The notes: generated from the letters alone by a model not told the origin. A stretch of 64,000 nt of DNA from Hetaerina americana (GCA_022747635.1 JAKTNV010000003.1:28376551-28440550), one strand, 5' to 3'. Positions 20,978-33,644 are shown, numbered from the stretch's first letter. Program-made: numbers and translations.

Positions 20978-21730
20978 CGAGGGTCATCCGGAAATTAGTA
21001 CCCGTTCGTGAAATAAAGACACAAAAGTAAATATTAACAAACATAAAAAATTTTATTTGAAAGAGGATACTTTAAACTACTTCTCAACATAATCTCCAAG
21101 CAAATTAAGGCATATGTCATAACGTGTGACAAGTTTCTGTATTCCTGCTGCATAGTCCTTCGCCGCCAGCTCATTGAGATACGCGAGGGACCCATCTTGC
21201 ACAAATTTTTGCATAATGCAGATGGTGTTTAACAATTTCATGAACAATTGTTCGAGAAACATTGGGAAAATGCTCACAGATGTCATCAATTGTGACGCGC
21301 CGATCGTTCCTCACGAATTCGTCAACTGAGCTCACCAGTTGGTCTGTAATGACAGACGGTCTCCCCGAACGCTCATCGTCGTGTGTGTTCCCCCTCCCCA
21401 TGTTGAAGTTGCGACACCACCGCCGAACAGACGACTCGTCCATTACATTGTCTCCATACACCTCCTTTAATTGGCGATGAATATCACATGGGCGAACGTT
21501 TCTTGCATTGAGGAATTTAATCACTGCCCTCACTTCACAACTGGCGGCGTTCTCAATTTTTTTAAACATTGTAAACAATCACAGAAACAACACAGGCAAT
21601 GCTAGCGTCACGCAACTTGGCTCAGAGAAGGCAGACAAGCCACTGAAGCTATCTGACCTCGTCCAGCGGCTACTCGCGTCGTCAGCACTTCATGCGGCAC
21701 GAACGGGTACTACTTTCCGGATGACCCTCG
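20978..21730 (-). mobile_element. 753-bp mariner deletion derivative, copy 1
   Basis: The element is flanked by TA at 20,976-20,977 and 21,731-21,732, the mariner target duplication. The terminal inverted repeats are 33 bases, starting CGAGGGTCATCCGGAAA and ending GTACCCGTTCGTG, with one mismatch at 20,995. The transposase-coding strand is minus. Its interior has the N-terminal DNA-binding region and, in another frame, the last about 35 residues of the transposase. The catalytic middle is missing. It matches copy 2 (27,505-28,257) in length and, by reading, at every base but one. Confidence 0.95.
21171..21569 (-). CDS. Mariner-derived DNA-binding-domain protein (no catalytic domain), copy 1
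   Basis: The 132-codon frame starts with ATG at 21,569. Residues 1-55 fit the first helix-turn-helix of Mos1-like transposases (EVRAVIKFLNARN, then SSVRRWCRNFNMGRG). The linker DDERSGRPS is followed by the second helix-turn-helix (VTIDDICEHFPNVSRTIVHE) and the linker KICARWVPR. The frame then stops where an internal deletion has shifted the reading frame. No DD34D residues are present, so it cannot catalyse transposition. It could bind the element's ends and compete with a full transposase; that is inference. It is identical to the product of copy 2. A TTG lies three codons upstream in frame but ATG is preferred. Confidence 0.75.
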   Translation of the reverse strand: MFKKIENAASCEVRAVIKFLNARNVRPCDIHRQLKEVYGDNVMDESSVRRWCRNFNMGRGNTHDDERSGRPSVITDQLVSSVDEFVRNDRRVTIDDICEHFPNVSRTIVHEIVKHHLHYAKICARWVPRVSQ

Positions 21731-21732
21731 TA

Positions 21733-23900
21733 TATTCTCGGCTGATATATTCAAAATTCAATTTTACACACCCCTTACCAATATAATAGGAAATTCGAGA
21801 AAGTTTTCTAGGATGTGAATTCAATGCGAAGGGATTGAATCCAGTTGAAACAACGCTACGATATTTTTGCTGGCAGTATGGAATGGATAACATCACATCG
21901 AAACTCGCTATTTCGTTCAAGTATCCAGAGGGACTATTCGGAATTTTTGCCGAAGCTAAATTACCTGATTTTTATTATTGCTAAGGTGGTCAAAGACGCG
22001 TGCTTTAAAACAGTACACCGACACAGTAACTATATATTTCGAGACTCACGGAAAATTAATATTTTTTCGATATGCAACTACCAAAGCCACTGAGATCTTC
22101 GCTTGAGCCAATGCAACAGTGTACGTGAGGGAATAATCCTAGGTGGAGTGTGTCCTCAGGGCTTCAGATATCTATGAATGATCTATTTTCTCTGCGGGAC
22201 CATGCTTGAAACCTAAAAAAATGAGAGCGTTTAAACTATCGTAGAAAAACCGAGATATTTACTTTACGTAGACGTCTAGTTTGTTCCGTGACGGAGTGGG
22301 AGGAAGTTTCTGGTGAAGAGACTTTCCTTACGCACTGATTGTTTTTAGATTCGAACAAAACTGTCGCAGAGAGCCGATTGAATAATTATCCCGGGTTTTT
22401 TTTTTTAAAAAAAAGGAGTGCTCGGCAGGTGACAGCAGTATTTCATCGAGAGGGAGGGTCATTTCTCACTCACTGAAATTAACTCGAATCGGGCGGCGGA
22501 GGAAATGTAGGGGAAGGAGAGGGGTCGGGATGGGAGGGAGGACAAAATAAAGATGGAGAAGAGGGAGGGCAGCTGAGGAGGGGGGGAAGTGGAAGAGAGC
22601 AAGGGAGGAACGGAGTCGCAATATGTCAGAGAAAAGACGTAGGAGGTGTGAGCGGATGAGGGGAGATGGACCGGAAAGTGGTTATCCAAGTTCATATCAT
22701 ACATCACACGTCCCCCCCCCCCAATTTCGAGTTTCCTTCTTCCATACACGTAACGCTTTGATCCAAAAGTTTAAACGTCCAATGTTATTACGTCACATCC
22801 ACCGATTAACCCCAAAAAAACTGTTTTCAATTTGAATTCATATCACTTGCTGGGCAGTTTACTTATCCTGTCCATCAATTCGTTTCAGGCAAGTCCATAG
22901 CATTTATAAAATTTATATTCACCGTGTTTATGAATTCAAAATATGATGGTTTCCGTGTGACGTTATATTTTCTGTAATCCCTCCTTCGTCCGTTTCACAC
23001 AATGCAGGACTTTGTCGCGGTCCTCCCTTCATCTTGAATGCGGCATAATACAAGGGAGAGATGACCAAGAATATGAAATATGAATACAGCTCATGTTAAT
23101 TTAAGTCTTCACGGGGGCAGAGAGAAACGATTAATATCCACCTACAACTACCTAAAATTGTTCCCCAAAAGTTCCTTGAGAGGGTTCCAAAAAACAGCCG
23201 GTGGGATTTGGGATACACTTTTAAAGGAAAAAAATGGCTATCACACTGGCATAGAGACATTGGGGGAACAAGTAAAACTAGAACTCACAGGGTTCGTTCG
23301 TATGGGCAAGTGGTTCACTTTTAACCTCAGCAAGGTACCTTCAATTCTATTCTTGTACGAAGCATTCCTAGTCTCAGTCACGTTTACTCAGGAGGAAAAG
23401 GAATGAAAGGATCAGTCCATAAAAGTGCTCCATTACAAGAAACAGAAAGGAAACGCACTTGCCGTTATTTCAAATAAATATCATGAACTGTTATTTTCCT
23501 TAGCGAGCGACATTTTTCACCTGAGCAATTTATACGATCGTCCGTATCCCAAATATACGAGTCGACCAGGAATGCGGTAGACAGAATGAAATAAATGCGA
23601 ATAGTACTTAAATGCAGTTTTTCCCTTGGGAACGGCAGCTCAGGACTTGGTAACGGGTCGTATATTTGCACGTTATTTTCTCACTAAAACGTATCACTTT
23701 ATCACGCCTTTCTTATTACGCTCCATGAACTTTGGGATTTTTCTCAGTTTTTAATGCCAACTCTTTATTCCTATAATAGTAAAAAACAGCTAGTTTTCTT
23801 TTTGATTTTTTTGTAATCGATTCGGATCCGGATTACGCCAATCGACAGAGTGGTTTTGAAGCTGAATATGGCGCAAATAGAATAACATTAAAATGTACAC
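21733..23900. other. Stretch without recognised genes
   Basis: Mostly AT-rich. A purine-rich patch at 22,440-22,640 (GGGAGG, GGAGAAGAGGG) is followed by a 14-base poly-C near 22,710. The 108-codon plus frame at 23,080-23,406 has no recognised domain. Confidence 0.5.
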
Positions 23901-24720
23901 CACCCTCTTCAGATGCAGCCTACCGAGTAGGAGAAGTGAAACAAGAGTTGGTTTCGTGTCTTCCGCCGCGGAACGATCGATCATTTCCTGGAATACAAGT
24001 CTCCGCAAATATCAGAGCACTTAAGGCCAAACTTCGGTGGTGGGACTGGAAAACGCGTCTCTCTCTGCCCCGTCCAGCGCACCACCCAAATGGTATGCGT
24101 CCCCACCCAATTGACGCGAGAGGCTCTCTCATTTCTTTCGGCGATGCCGCTGGCGATTCACAAAGCTACACCTCCTCTCCCCCATTAGCGTATGCAAATG
24201 TGTAGACGCGCGGTGAGCGTAGTAATGCTCGCACATGAATGGAAGGATTGCGAAGCGGTGGGAGAGCAAGCAGTTCATCGTCTGCTGGTCGCGGGAGCGG
24301 CGGGAAGAGAGAGAGAGAGAGAGTGGGAACGTCGAATGAACGTGGGAGGACGGAGAAGAAAGAGAGAGAGGAGGAAAATGATTAAGGGGCGAGCGACGAG
24401 GTGGGCGGGTGTGTCTCTCGGCAGGAGTCTGGATCGGCGAGGGTGTCACACGGGTGTGGAGCCCCCGCTCACCCCGTCCCTCTTCCACTCTCTCGAGAGG
24501 GGAAGAGGAGGAGCAACGGTTGTTTCAAATGGGGATAGCAGGAGAAACGCCAGCCAGAAAGCTTTTGGGGGGACGGGGAGAGTTTTTTCCTCTCCTTCGG
24601 GGCTGGGGGAGGGGAAAGAATCGAGGGGAGAGATGGGTGGTCGGGAGGGGCGCCATTAAGAATATTCGAGGGACAAGAGCCAAGCGACGTCCCGAAGAGA
24701 ATTTCTCGGAATAGGATACG
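23900..24720. other. CpG/polypurine island
   Basis: GC-rich with a (GA)n run near 24,308-24,322 and long G/A tracts up to 24,660. An octamer ATGCAAAT sits at 24,192-24,199. Several overlapping reading frames exist because stop codons are rare in this composition; none has a domain. It may be a regulatory element or an unannotated 5' end. Confidence 0.5.
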
Positions 24721-26090
24721 GGAAATTTTTAGAGGTGCGCACCACTAAAAGGATAGAGATTTCTTTAGGCATCGGGCCACCGGCCGGCCTTTTTATTTAG
24801 GTCCGCGCTCCTTCCCATAATGCTCCACGGTCGAACGCAAGGCGACGTCAAGGGGCGATGCTATTTATATTAAAAAAAAATCCTTTCCCGCTTCGTCCGG
24901 ATCTTTCCTTTTAGTTCGAAAGCCGTATTGGAGATACCTGAGCATTCTTGAGGTTGGATTAAAGTGGCCACCTCGTGGATTGTCCTCAACTTAGAAGGGG
25001 AGATTGCTATCGCTTACTTTCCTTGGAGCAAGGTAACGAAACCTGAGGCTCGAGAGAAATCGTCATCCTTCGAACAGAACTCCCGCTGCTTTCTATTTAA
25101 TATTTACATGCCGCTCATGGGAATCGGGCACAGATCTCCACGTTACTGACACAGGAAGAGTAATGATCCATGTAACTATTTGGGCCATGCGAAAATGAGC
25201 CGCAAATACTAACCTAAAGATATTGAATTGTATATAAAGTGCCGCTAATCATTCGCAGTCTATTTATAATCCATTATTGCTTAAGCTTATAAAGCCTCAA
25301 TGTAACTCGGGACTAAAAACTTAAAAAGGAAGATTGTGAATAAAATATTTTTGTAAGAGATGTTTTCTATGCTCGTGTCTAGGTATAAAAAAACACCGAT
25401 TTGAGGGAAGAGTAAAGGAAACCAATGTATTTCATATGAAAATAACAAACATTTCAACTACACCTTGCAGCGTTCGTAATTTCCAAACACATTAGTTTCT
25501 TAGGAAGATCTTCAAAATTCCATTTTCTTTCCCCGGCGATACTCAAATAATAATGATTGTCTTTCTAGCAAAAGTATTTTCTGAATTTCCGAAACTCTAA
25601 TTCTGGGGAATTCAATTCAATGCCATGCATAAAAAATAATTCTGACATGATTAAAATATCAACACAAATATAATTACTCAAATTTAGTGTACAAAAGAGC
25701 AACTACTGTAGTAACGAAGGATAAGGTAAAACTAACAACAACTTCACAAGTACTAGAAATATGCTTACAGTTATGCTTCAACTTTATAATTTTCATAATT
25801 TAAAATGAACTTTTTTCAAATGCATAGTGGACTAGAATATTAGTTTATGAACGAAATTATCTTGTAGCTTTAAACTATTAAATAATACTATAGTTTACAC
25901 TCGCCTCATGTGCAAAAGAGTCCATGAAAATTTTTCGCACACAAAAATGCAGTGACAACAATTAAAAAAACTTAACTTGCACACTGCAGACAACTACGTA
26001 AAATTTTTACGTCAAACTTGATAATTTAGGAATGTTTATTCTCCCCATCAATTTTTCACCTGATTTTTTAATGTCATGCAAATGAATGGA
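24721..26090. other. AT-rich stretch without recognised features
   Basis: No coding, RNA or transposon signature was found on either strand. Confidence 0.5.
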
Positions 26091-27260
26091 AATGACGTCT
26101 CGGAAAAAAGTGAAAATCTACAATCTCGGTCGATGGAGCTCTTGAACTCCTTAGCAAATCTCATCGTCTCCGCCCCCCTCCTCTTCCTCTTATCCGCCGC
26201 CGGCGCGTACGACTTGAAAAATGCAGAGAAATAAATTCGGGAGGACATCTCCACAACACGACGCCTCTTCTCCCCCTATCTCTCCCGCAGGAGCGGGGCG
26301 GGGGGTGAAGTGGGAAGAGTCGGCGGCGACGCCGTTGAATAAGTATAGCCCCGCGCTCTCGCCCGCCACCACCGCCGCTAATTTCCCGGGTCTGCTTAAA
26401 GAGCGCCATTCCACCACACCCGACGACCGACCCCTCGATACTGTTGTGTGTACCGAGAGGGAGTGAGTGATACATGCGCGCGGAATACACACAGTATATC
26501 TATGCCCACATATATAAATAAGCGGCGAGTTTGTGTTGAAGGGGGCGGGGGCTGGGAGAGAAGAGGGCAAAGGGGTGGGGAAATTTTAACGGGGAGGTTT
26601 CGAGCTCCGTGAGTAGTGGTCCCGAAATCTAAATTTAGCCGAGAGCAGACAACAACACTTGTGGGTCTCAGGAGACACTACGTGGGGAGGGGAAGGAGAG
26701 AGAGGGAGGGGGGAGGAAGAGAGGCGGCCGGTGGGGAGAGGAGGGTGGAGAAGGGATAGGAGGGTGGAGAAGGGAGAGAGTGAAGGGCTTGTGGAGGTGG
26801 TTGGGGGGACAGAGGATGGGGAAGAAGAGATTGAGTGAGGGAGGAACATAAGAGACGGCCGGAGGGATCCATAATGGAGTGGGAGGGAGGAGGTAAACCA
26901 AGAGCAGAAGAAACCTCTTTTTCCCCCTTTTCCCCCCACCCCCATCACGTCTACTCCCCTGCGGCCACGGTTCGAATCCTACCGCTGGCACGCGTGTGAT
27001 TTTTTTTCTGCCGCATTCCCCGAGTCAACTTGTGACGTTCTGCAGGAGACTGACATTTTTTGAAGTGTTGTCCCCCTCCCCCCTCCCCACATCTCACCAT
27101 CTGGGACGACCAGTCGAAAACCAGCGTGACCCCAGACGCATATTTTTTTGGCCGACTTTGTGACTTAGTTCCCCTGCCCCCTGTCGCAATACACCCTGTT
27201 GTGGAGAGGCACGTCCGCCCTCTCCACTTTTCTTCTTCGTCACGGTCATGGTTCACGACG
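26091..27260. other. CpG/polypurine island with tandem repeat and SINE-like B-box
   Basis: GC-rich from about 26,160. G/A-rich tracts include a 19-base unit (AGGAGGGTGGAGAAGGGAT) repeated at 26,739-26,757 and 26,758-26,776. A perfect Pol III B-box, GGTTCGAATCC, occurs at 26,969-26,979, but no matching A-box or cloverleaf could be drawn. Frames of 100-126 codons on both strands are low-complexity. Confidence 0.5.
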
Positions 27261-27468
27261 CCGAGCGTCGAATGGCTTACGTACCCTTTTGAAACCCTAC
27301 CTGCATTCGCAACTGACGAAATTCCCATCAATACTAACTGGGAAGATTACAGTCCACAAGAGGGAGTAATTTTAATTTCTCCGATTTAGCAATATGGAAA
27401 AAAATCTTTAATTTTGCTGTCTGCCAACCGTGAAGACAAATCGCAAAATTATTGCGAATTGCTTAGCT

Positions 27469-27504
27469 TATATATATATATATATATATATACATACATA
27501 CATA
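27469..27504. repeat. (TA)n and (CATA)n microsatellite at the mariner insertion point
   Basis: TATATATA changes into CATACATACATA directly before the left end of mariner copy 2. The repeat supplies many TA target sites. Confidence 0.9.
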
Positions 27505-28257
27505 CGAGGGTCATCCGGAAAGTAGTACCCGTTCGTGCCGCATGAAGTGCTGACGACGCGAGTAGCCGCTGGACGAGGTCAGATAGCTTCAGTGGCTTGT
27601 CTGCCTTCTCTGAGCCAAGTTGCGTGACGCTAGCATTGCCTGTGTTGTTTCTGTGATTGTTTACAATGTTTAAAAAAATTGAGAACGCCGCCAGTTGTGA
27701 AGTGAGGGCAGTGATTAAATTCCTCAATGCAAGAAACGTTCGCCCATGTGATATTCATCGCCAATTAAAGGAGGTGTATGGAGACAATGTAATGGACGAG
27801 TCGTCTGTTCGGCGGTGGTGTCGCAACTTCAACATGGGGAGGGGGAACACACACGACGATGAGCGTTCGGGGAGACCGTCTGTCATTACAGACCAACTGG
27901 TGAGCTCAGTTGACGAATTCGTGAGGAACGATCGGCGCGTCACAATTGATGACATCTGTGAGCATTTTCCCAATGTTTCTCGAACAATTGTTCATGAAAT
28001 TGTTAAACACCATCTGCATTATGCAAAAATTTGTGCAAGATGGGTCCCTCGCGTATCTCAATGAGCTGGCGGCGAAGGACTATGCAGCAGGAATACAGAA
28101 ACTTGTCACACGTTATGACATATGCCTTAATTTGCTTGGAGATTATGTTGAGAAGTAGTTTAAAGTATCCTCTTTCAAATAAAATTTTTTATGTTTGTTA
28201 ATATTTACTTTTGTGTCTTTATTTCACGAACGGGTACTACTTTCCGGATGACCCTCG
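27505..28257 (+). mobile_element. 753-bp mariner deletion derivative, copy 2
   Basis: It is flanked by TA at 27,503-27,504 and 28,258-28,259 and has perfect 33-base terminal inverted repeats. It is identical to copy 1 except that base 20,995 of copy 1 breaks the repeat there. The coding strand is plus. A polyadenylation signal AATAAA at 28,178-28,183 lies just after the remnant of the transposase C-terminus (GDYVEK then TAG). Complete ends and target duplication indicate insertion by cut-and-paste. Near identity of the copies indicates recent activity of a transposase encoded elsewhere. Confidence 0.95.
27666..28064 (+). CDS. Mariner-derived DNA-binding-domain protein (no catalytic domain), copy 2
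   Basis: The 132-codon frame starts with ATG at 27,666 and ends at TGA 28,062-28,064. The protein is identical to that of copy 1: two helix-turn-helix modules joined by DDERSGRPS, ending KICARWVPRVSQ. A normal mariner transposase has about 345 residues. Here roughly 180 are missing, and the last ones (GIQKLVTRYDICLNLLGDYV) appear in the +1 frame at about 28,036-28,158. The frame is intact and the element keeps its own poly(A) signal, so a short transcript is possible but not shown. Confidence 0.75.
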   Translation: MFKKIENAASCEVRAVIKFLNARNVRPCDIHRQLKEVYGDNVMDESSVRRWCRNFNMGRGNTHDDERSGRPSVITDQLVSSVDEFVRNDRRVTIDDICEHFPNVSRTIVHEIVKHHLHYAKICARWVPRVSQ

Positions 28258-28259
28258 TA

Positions 28260-29439
28260 TAAGCTGATGACGGGGGAAATGACTATATACATGTGCATAT
28301 AGTCATTTCCCCCGACCAGAGGGCTCAGGAGGGTTGTAGACGGCAAGGATCGAGGATGGCGACTGGCAACAAGGAGTGAGGATGGAATCGGTAACATTGG
28401 GGAGTGAGGTAGAAGAAACTTCATTTCGCTGTTTAAGGAAGCGAATCGTCCGCCAAACGGGAGCTGCAGCTCATCCTGGCGGCTCCGAACGGTCCAGTGG
28501 CGGGTCACGGTTGTGATGGATCCGCTATGTGCCGGGAATTTAATTCTAATGAACTTCCGGCCGATACCCTGGGAACATTCGGGACCTTTCACAGATTATG
28601 GGTCTATGTCACCCGAAATCCATAAAAATGCTAAATCAAGCCCTGCGGGAACTATTAGGTGGAAGCGGTGTGAATCCGCTTCCCTGAATATAAGTGCGAG
28701 CCTAATTAAAGATTAAAGTCACAGAGTATTGCTATCATTGAATAAATGTTCAAAACACATGAAAACCTCCTAATAGATAACTTTTTGTAAGCTAGAACCG
28801 TGTAATGTAACAAAATATCGATACATTTTCATAGTGATTCCGTCGAAATGGATTATTTTGAGGGAACAATACACGGAGGGTGCATAGCTATTATCAATAT
28901 AGTAACATGATCAATATTATCGATAGATATGAAAACATAACCGACAGATAGCAAATTGCCTTTCATTTGGAGTGATAGTGAATAGTTTTATTACACTCAT
29001 CCTTCTCACAATATTGGCGATTTTGACACCGTGAGCCAAGCCGACCGATATATTTGGACAAACATATAGAAAAGAGAAGCGCTATCTCTATGAAATAGAA
29101 ATATCTCCAAAATGAGATATTATCGATAATCAATACGAACGATATAATCCTTATGGATGAAGGATTCGACACGTGACGTGGACTATGTAGTTAGATATAC
29201 CGGATAATTAACGTCACTCCGATACATCGTTGCCACTACGATATTAGTTTTGTAGTGACGAGGTGTACCGTGAATATAGTATATATGAATGTTGCAGAAC
29301 GCCATCTGTAGTCATGACGACCAGGGACCTTCTCCAGAGCCATTACCGGATTGAGAATTGAATTCATGCACGGTTGCTTTTCCCACGGCAGTAAAATGTT
29401 GGGAGCAAGCGTGGCCTAAAGCGTCGAACGACAAAAGGA
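28260..29439. other. Stretch without recognised genes
   Basis: It starts with a short inverted repeat (GGGGGAAATGACTATATACA, then TATAGTCATTTCCCCC, 28,269-28,314) next to the mariner end. After that it is AT-rich without features I can name. Confidence 0.5.
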
Positions 29440-30300
29440 CGCGCTTTGCTTCAATTCAAGCCTCCGACACCCGGTGGACCATTCGCGCGGCGCGGATTTC
29501 TTTTGAAGCCGCGACCGCCGCCGGACGGAGGACTCGCCCGCGATCTCTCCTCTTCCCTCCCCCCCTTCCGCTTCCCTTGGATTCTTTTATGAGTACACGC
29601 GGACGCGGTAAAGAGAGTTTGAGGAGGGGGAAATGCGTGGGTGAGTGGACAGGCGGGAGAGGACGAAGGGGCGACGGCGAAAGGGAGAGAGGCGGAGGAA
29701 GCGCCTGAATGAGGAAGGAGGAGGGGCGAGAGAGACGGGAAGGAAGTGGGGCGGGAGAAAAGAACTGAGGCCCGAGGCGGACGGAGGGGAGGATGGTGCG
29801 GGAAGGACGGTTGACGTTCCCCTTCCAGCTCGTCCGTCTCGTTCTCCTCATTCTCCCCCTTCCCCCGAAACACTTCGCGCAGCGACGTGACCCTCCCCCA
29901 CTCCTCTTCGTCATCCCGCTGGCCGCGGTCACCCACCCTCCCCCTCTCATGGGCCTGGCTACCTCTCTCCCAGCACCAATACTTCCCATTCCATCACACA
30001 CACACACAGGCACTTGCTCGAGAGCGACCGCAACAAAACGAAGGGGCCGAAACAAACGAGGAGTGGAGTCCGTGATTCACGTCCAGACGGCGGTCGTCCG
30101 CGAGTGCGTGCGTCCATCCGTCTCATTTCCCTCACCCTCACCTGAGCAAGCACGCACGCGAAGACTCTCCGCTCCCCTCTCGTGCGGGGGGTGGCAGCCT
30201 AAACACGACGGAGAGGCGAGCCAAGGTTCACCCCCTCCCCCATCTCAAGTGGTTGGCCCCGTGAGAGGCGCCTACCTCGCCGCCACTACTGTCCGGTGAG
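29440..30300. other. CpG/polypurine island
   Basis: G/A-rich from 29,600 to 29,810 and pyrimidine-rich from 29,830 to 30,000, with a (CA)n run at 29,998-30,008. Minus-strand frames of 161 and 199 codons and a plus frame of 168 codons overlap one another. All are Ser/Pro/Arg/Gly-rich, which is what composition alone gives. Confidence 0.5.
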
Positions 30301-32459
30301 CTTCCGATCGGAAATATAGAGACAGTACCGTCACCCCATTCTTTCTTCTTCCCACCCTACCCGATCTATACCTTGTGGGTGGCTTCTTCTCCTTTCATCA
30401 TTCTTTTACGTAAAGGCCTCGAAGGAAAAGGAGGAGGCTTTTAAGGCCGTCCCTCACGACGTTGGCATTTACTGCCGCGGACGTCGAGGAAGAACTACGA
30501 TCCCCGACAACGCCTTTGGGAGCATGGACCCTGTTGAACGCGGTACATACACTGTAGCGGTCCGTTCAGGATTTCCGAGTTGTTGCTTGTGATATTTTGG
30601 ACCTCTTTTCTTTCACCCAGCGATTATTTTTACCATCGCGGTCGAAAAGAAAAGATCATCCACGCTCGGAGAATTCCACACAGTGTTCCGAGATTAAGTG
30701 TATGGAAATTTTTTCACGGCTTCGAGGTATTGAACAAGGTTTCATTTCAATCCTTAGGATGTAAGGGGGGAGCAACTCCCTCGTCCACGTTAATGTTCAC
30801 GCGATCTTTTCAGCTTCCTGAAAATTCAATTCTTAGGAAAAATATACAAAAAAATCAATCATCGCTGGAAGAGTGATTACACCCCGTCTTGTTATTTTTT
30901 TTTCATTTTCTTTCCTAAAATTACAAAACAATGGCAACAATGTTTCCTCTCATGTTTAATAACTGGCATCATGCGAAAATTAACCAAACAGGTTAATCAA
31001 CCTTTTTAACAAACTTTCAATCAAACAGGTTAATCAACCATTAACCAACATGAACATTAACACATTTCTGTAGTTCGATCCCCAGCAATGCCGCTGGGTC
31101 ATAGTGTTTACTGCGTTGCAATATGGGAATAGAGGTGTCGTACAATGATTTATGTTTAATAATTAAACAGTAATGATGGAAAACACTGGATGTCGCTGGA
31201 AAAAATTAATGGAAACTAAAACCAAGGAATTCCCATAAAAACATTGGTTCTGGAATGTTGGCATTGAAGATGCCTCGTAATTACCTTCTCTCAGGTGTTT
31301 TATTGGGATACGCGGAACGTTCTTCTATCAACGAAGCTCCAGCTCTACGTATACACCCGTACTGTATGCTGCCTCACAGATAGTATTTATCGTCTTTTGA
31401 ATGGAAACCAAGTATTCATATGCATAAAAATGTAATGTACGTGGGCTGGGCTAATGACTCTGGGACGTTTATGAACCCCGAAGAGCTTCTAAGTTTATCT
31501 CGAGTACCACTCACGCCTTCCGTGCACTTCCTAAGGAATTTACGAGTCTGCATTACGGCATTTCGTTGGGCTAGTTGGCACGGCTAGCTGCGACTACGAA
31601 CTCAACAGCTGAACATAAAATTTAACGTCGGCATAAAGGGTTTTCGTATCTGCATCGCTGATTACCAAGACATTATACTCGTATATGCTTTGAGGTCTGT
31701 TTAATTAGTATGACATGACTGAGGATGGCATTAATTTGAGGAATGGTGCCAAGAAAAAGGTTTTTTATTCCAACACACTGACCGCAATGAAAAAACGCTG
31801 GTTTTCTCTAGGCAAAGAACATGATGTCCATGTAGTCAATTCATTTCCGTACAAATTACAGCCATAGGGGGTGCTTAAAAGATAAACCAATAATTAGCTC
31901 ACCATAGATCTTTATTTATGTATAAACACGACCTCAACCGTGAGTGGTCCGGGGTTCTCGTGGGTCACTAAAAGAGCTCCGGAAAGTGCCGAAAAGATTT
32001 TAGATTGCAATACACCTTCAATATCTATTTCCAATGCTACAGATATTATTCCGAAGCCTGAACGTAAAACTCATGTTGGTCCGAGAAAAAATTTCACACC
32101 ATCAGCATGAATATCACTAACACCTTTACTATAGTTAAATAACCTTTAATAATTGCTTTTTAATCTACAAGTGCAATTATTATTTCATGTTAATGAAATT
32201 CATTCTTGATGACCATTGTTTATGTTTTTACCTTAAAAGATATTAATGCTAGCGGTCCCCGAGATTAAAAAGTTGAGTTACTTTAAGTCGCCTGCGTTTT
32301 CCGAGTAGATGGCGACTACTAGCATGGACAATGGAGAAAAACGCGTCTGCCTGGAACAATGCGTGTCGTACTTATGATTAATCCGCGACAATTCTATTAT
32401 AACCGAGAGGAACGCGGGATTCATCCCCCGACTGCTGGATAATGCGCCACCGAAGACCG
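30301..32459. other. Stretch without recognised genes; short direct repeat
   Basis: An 18-base direct repeat, CAAACAGGTTAATCAACC, begins at 30,985 and again at 31,022. A tRNA-like or SINE-like fragment may lie near 31,070-31,130. Nothing else was identified. Confidence 0.5.
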
Positions 32460-32900
32460 GCGGCACGACCGTCCTCCCATTCTACGCTGATTATGGGGAT
32501 CGATTGCCGTCAAAACAACGGAGACGTCGAGACAGCCAAGACCACTCCCCTCCCACCTTATTTGGCCTTCCGAGGATGATTTCCCTCGTCTTCGCTCAAC
32601 CGGGGAGTGAGAGGAAAAACTTTCGACCGGGCGACGGATTTCGCCATTCTTCATTCGTTAAACAAAAGTGTAGGGTGCGGAGGTTGGGGGAAAGAAGGGG
32701 CAATGGCTTTTAACGGGTCCACAAATGGCTCGCTTAGCGGCGCCTCCGAATACGGCAGAAGTAAGTGTAGTCGCGGGATAGCCGTCTCTCCGGGCGGAGC
32801 CACGAAGTCGAGGCGACCTCAAAGGGCGGAGGGTGGGAGGGGGAGAGAGGTAGTGGGAGGCGCACCGTCAGGCGCCAGCAACATTTAACTCGCGAGGAAA
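32460..32900. other. CpG-rich island
   Basis: GC-rich with short frames on both strands and no domain. A GGGAGGGGGAGAGAGG tract lies at 32,835-32,850. Confidence 0.45.
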
Positions 32901-33644
32901 CGTGCCAAACGGACCAAACATCTTAGCGTACCCCCCGTGCCGCGAGACGCATGTACTTACTCACTGCACTTGGAACACTCGACGAAAACGAAATATTATT
33001 AGCAAAACAGGATTCCCAAATCGTGTGCACGAAGACGCCTCTCTTGCCTTACGGAAGCGATTAAAAATGCAAGTGGTGAAAGATGATGACGAATTCAAGC
33101 AGTCCAAAATGGGAAGTAAGATTAAGATTTCAAACACTTGAAAGCTAAAGAAACTCGATGTGATTAACCCAAAGCAATGACACGTTCCACACCTCAATAA
33201 ATTCACCTGATGTTTTAAAAATATAATGGAAACACGGAAGCCAAGGACGGCAGATGGAAGCAGCTTTGGTCGTGGCGATTAAATAAGCCTATTTTGAAAA
33301 GCGGCCAAAAATATCATTGGCGCCGTTTCCACAGAAAATACACATTTATAATTTCGGCTTCTATTCATACCGGACAATTAACGTGGAAAGGGCAACGGAA
33401 GGAAATAACTGGAATTATTAGATGAAAACATGCCACCAAAAGATCTGCGTGGGTGCCGCTTTCAAGTGCTCCGTAAAGCATAAAGCCGCAGAAGTACCTA
33501 AATAAATTAATGAGGTTGATGATAGCTCACACCCTAGGGGTTGAGAGTTCCTTTGGTGGGACAACATAAGGCACTTAAAATCTTGATCACATTTTCTTAA
33601 GGCATGGGAGAAACTTATGAAATAAACGTAAGAGATTGGCGCGG

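Noticed and set aside
26961..27030. Possible tRNA gene around a perfect B-box
   Set aside because: No A-box at the right distance and no acceptor-stem pairing; at most a SINE remnant or chance.
29456..30055. Minus-strand frame of 199 codons
   Set aside because: Arises from a polypurine to polypyrimidine island with three mutually overlapping frames and no recognisable motif.
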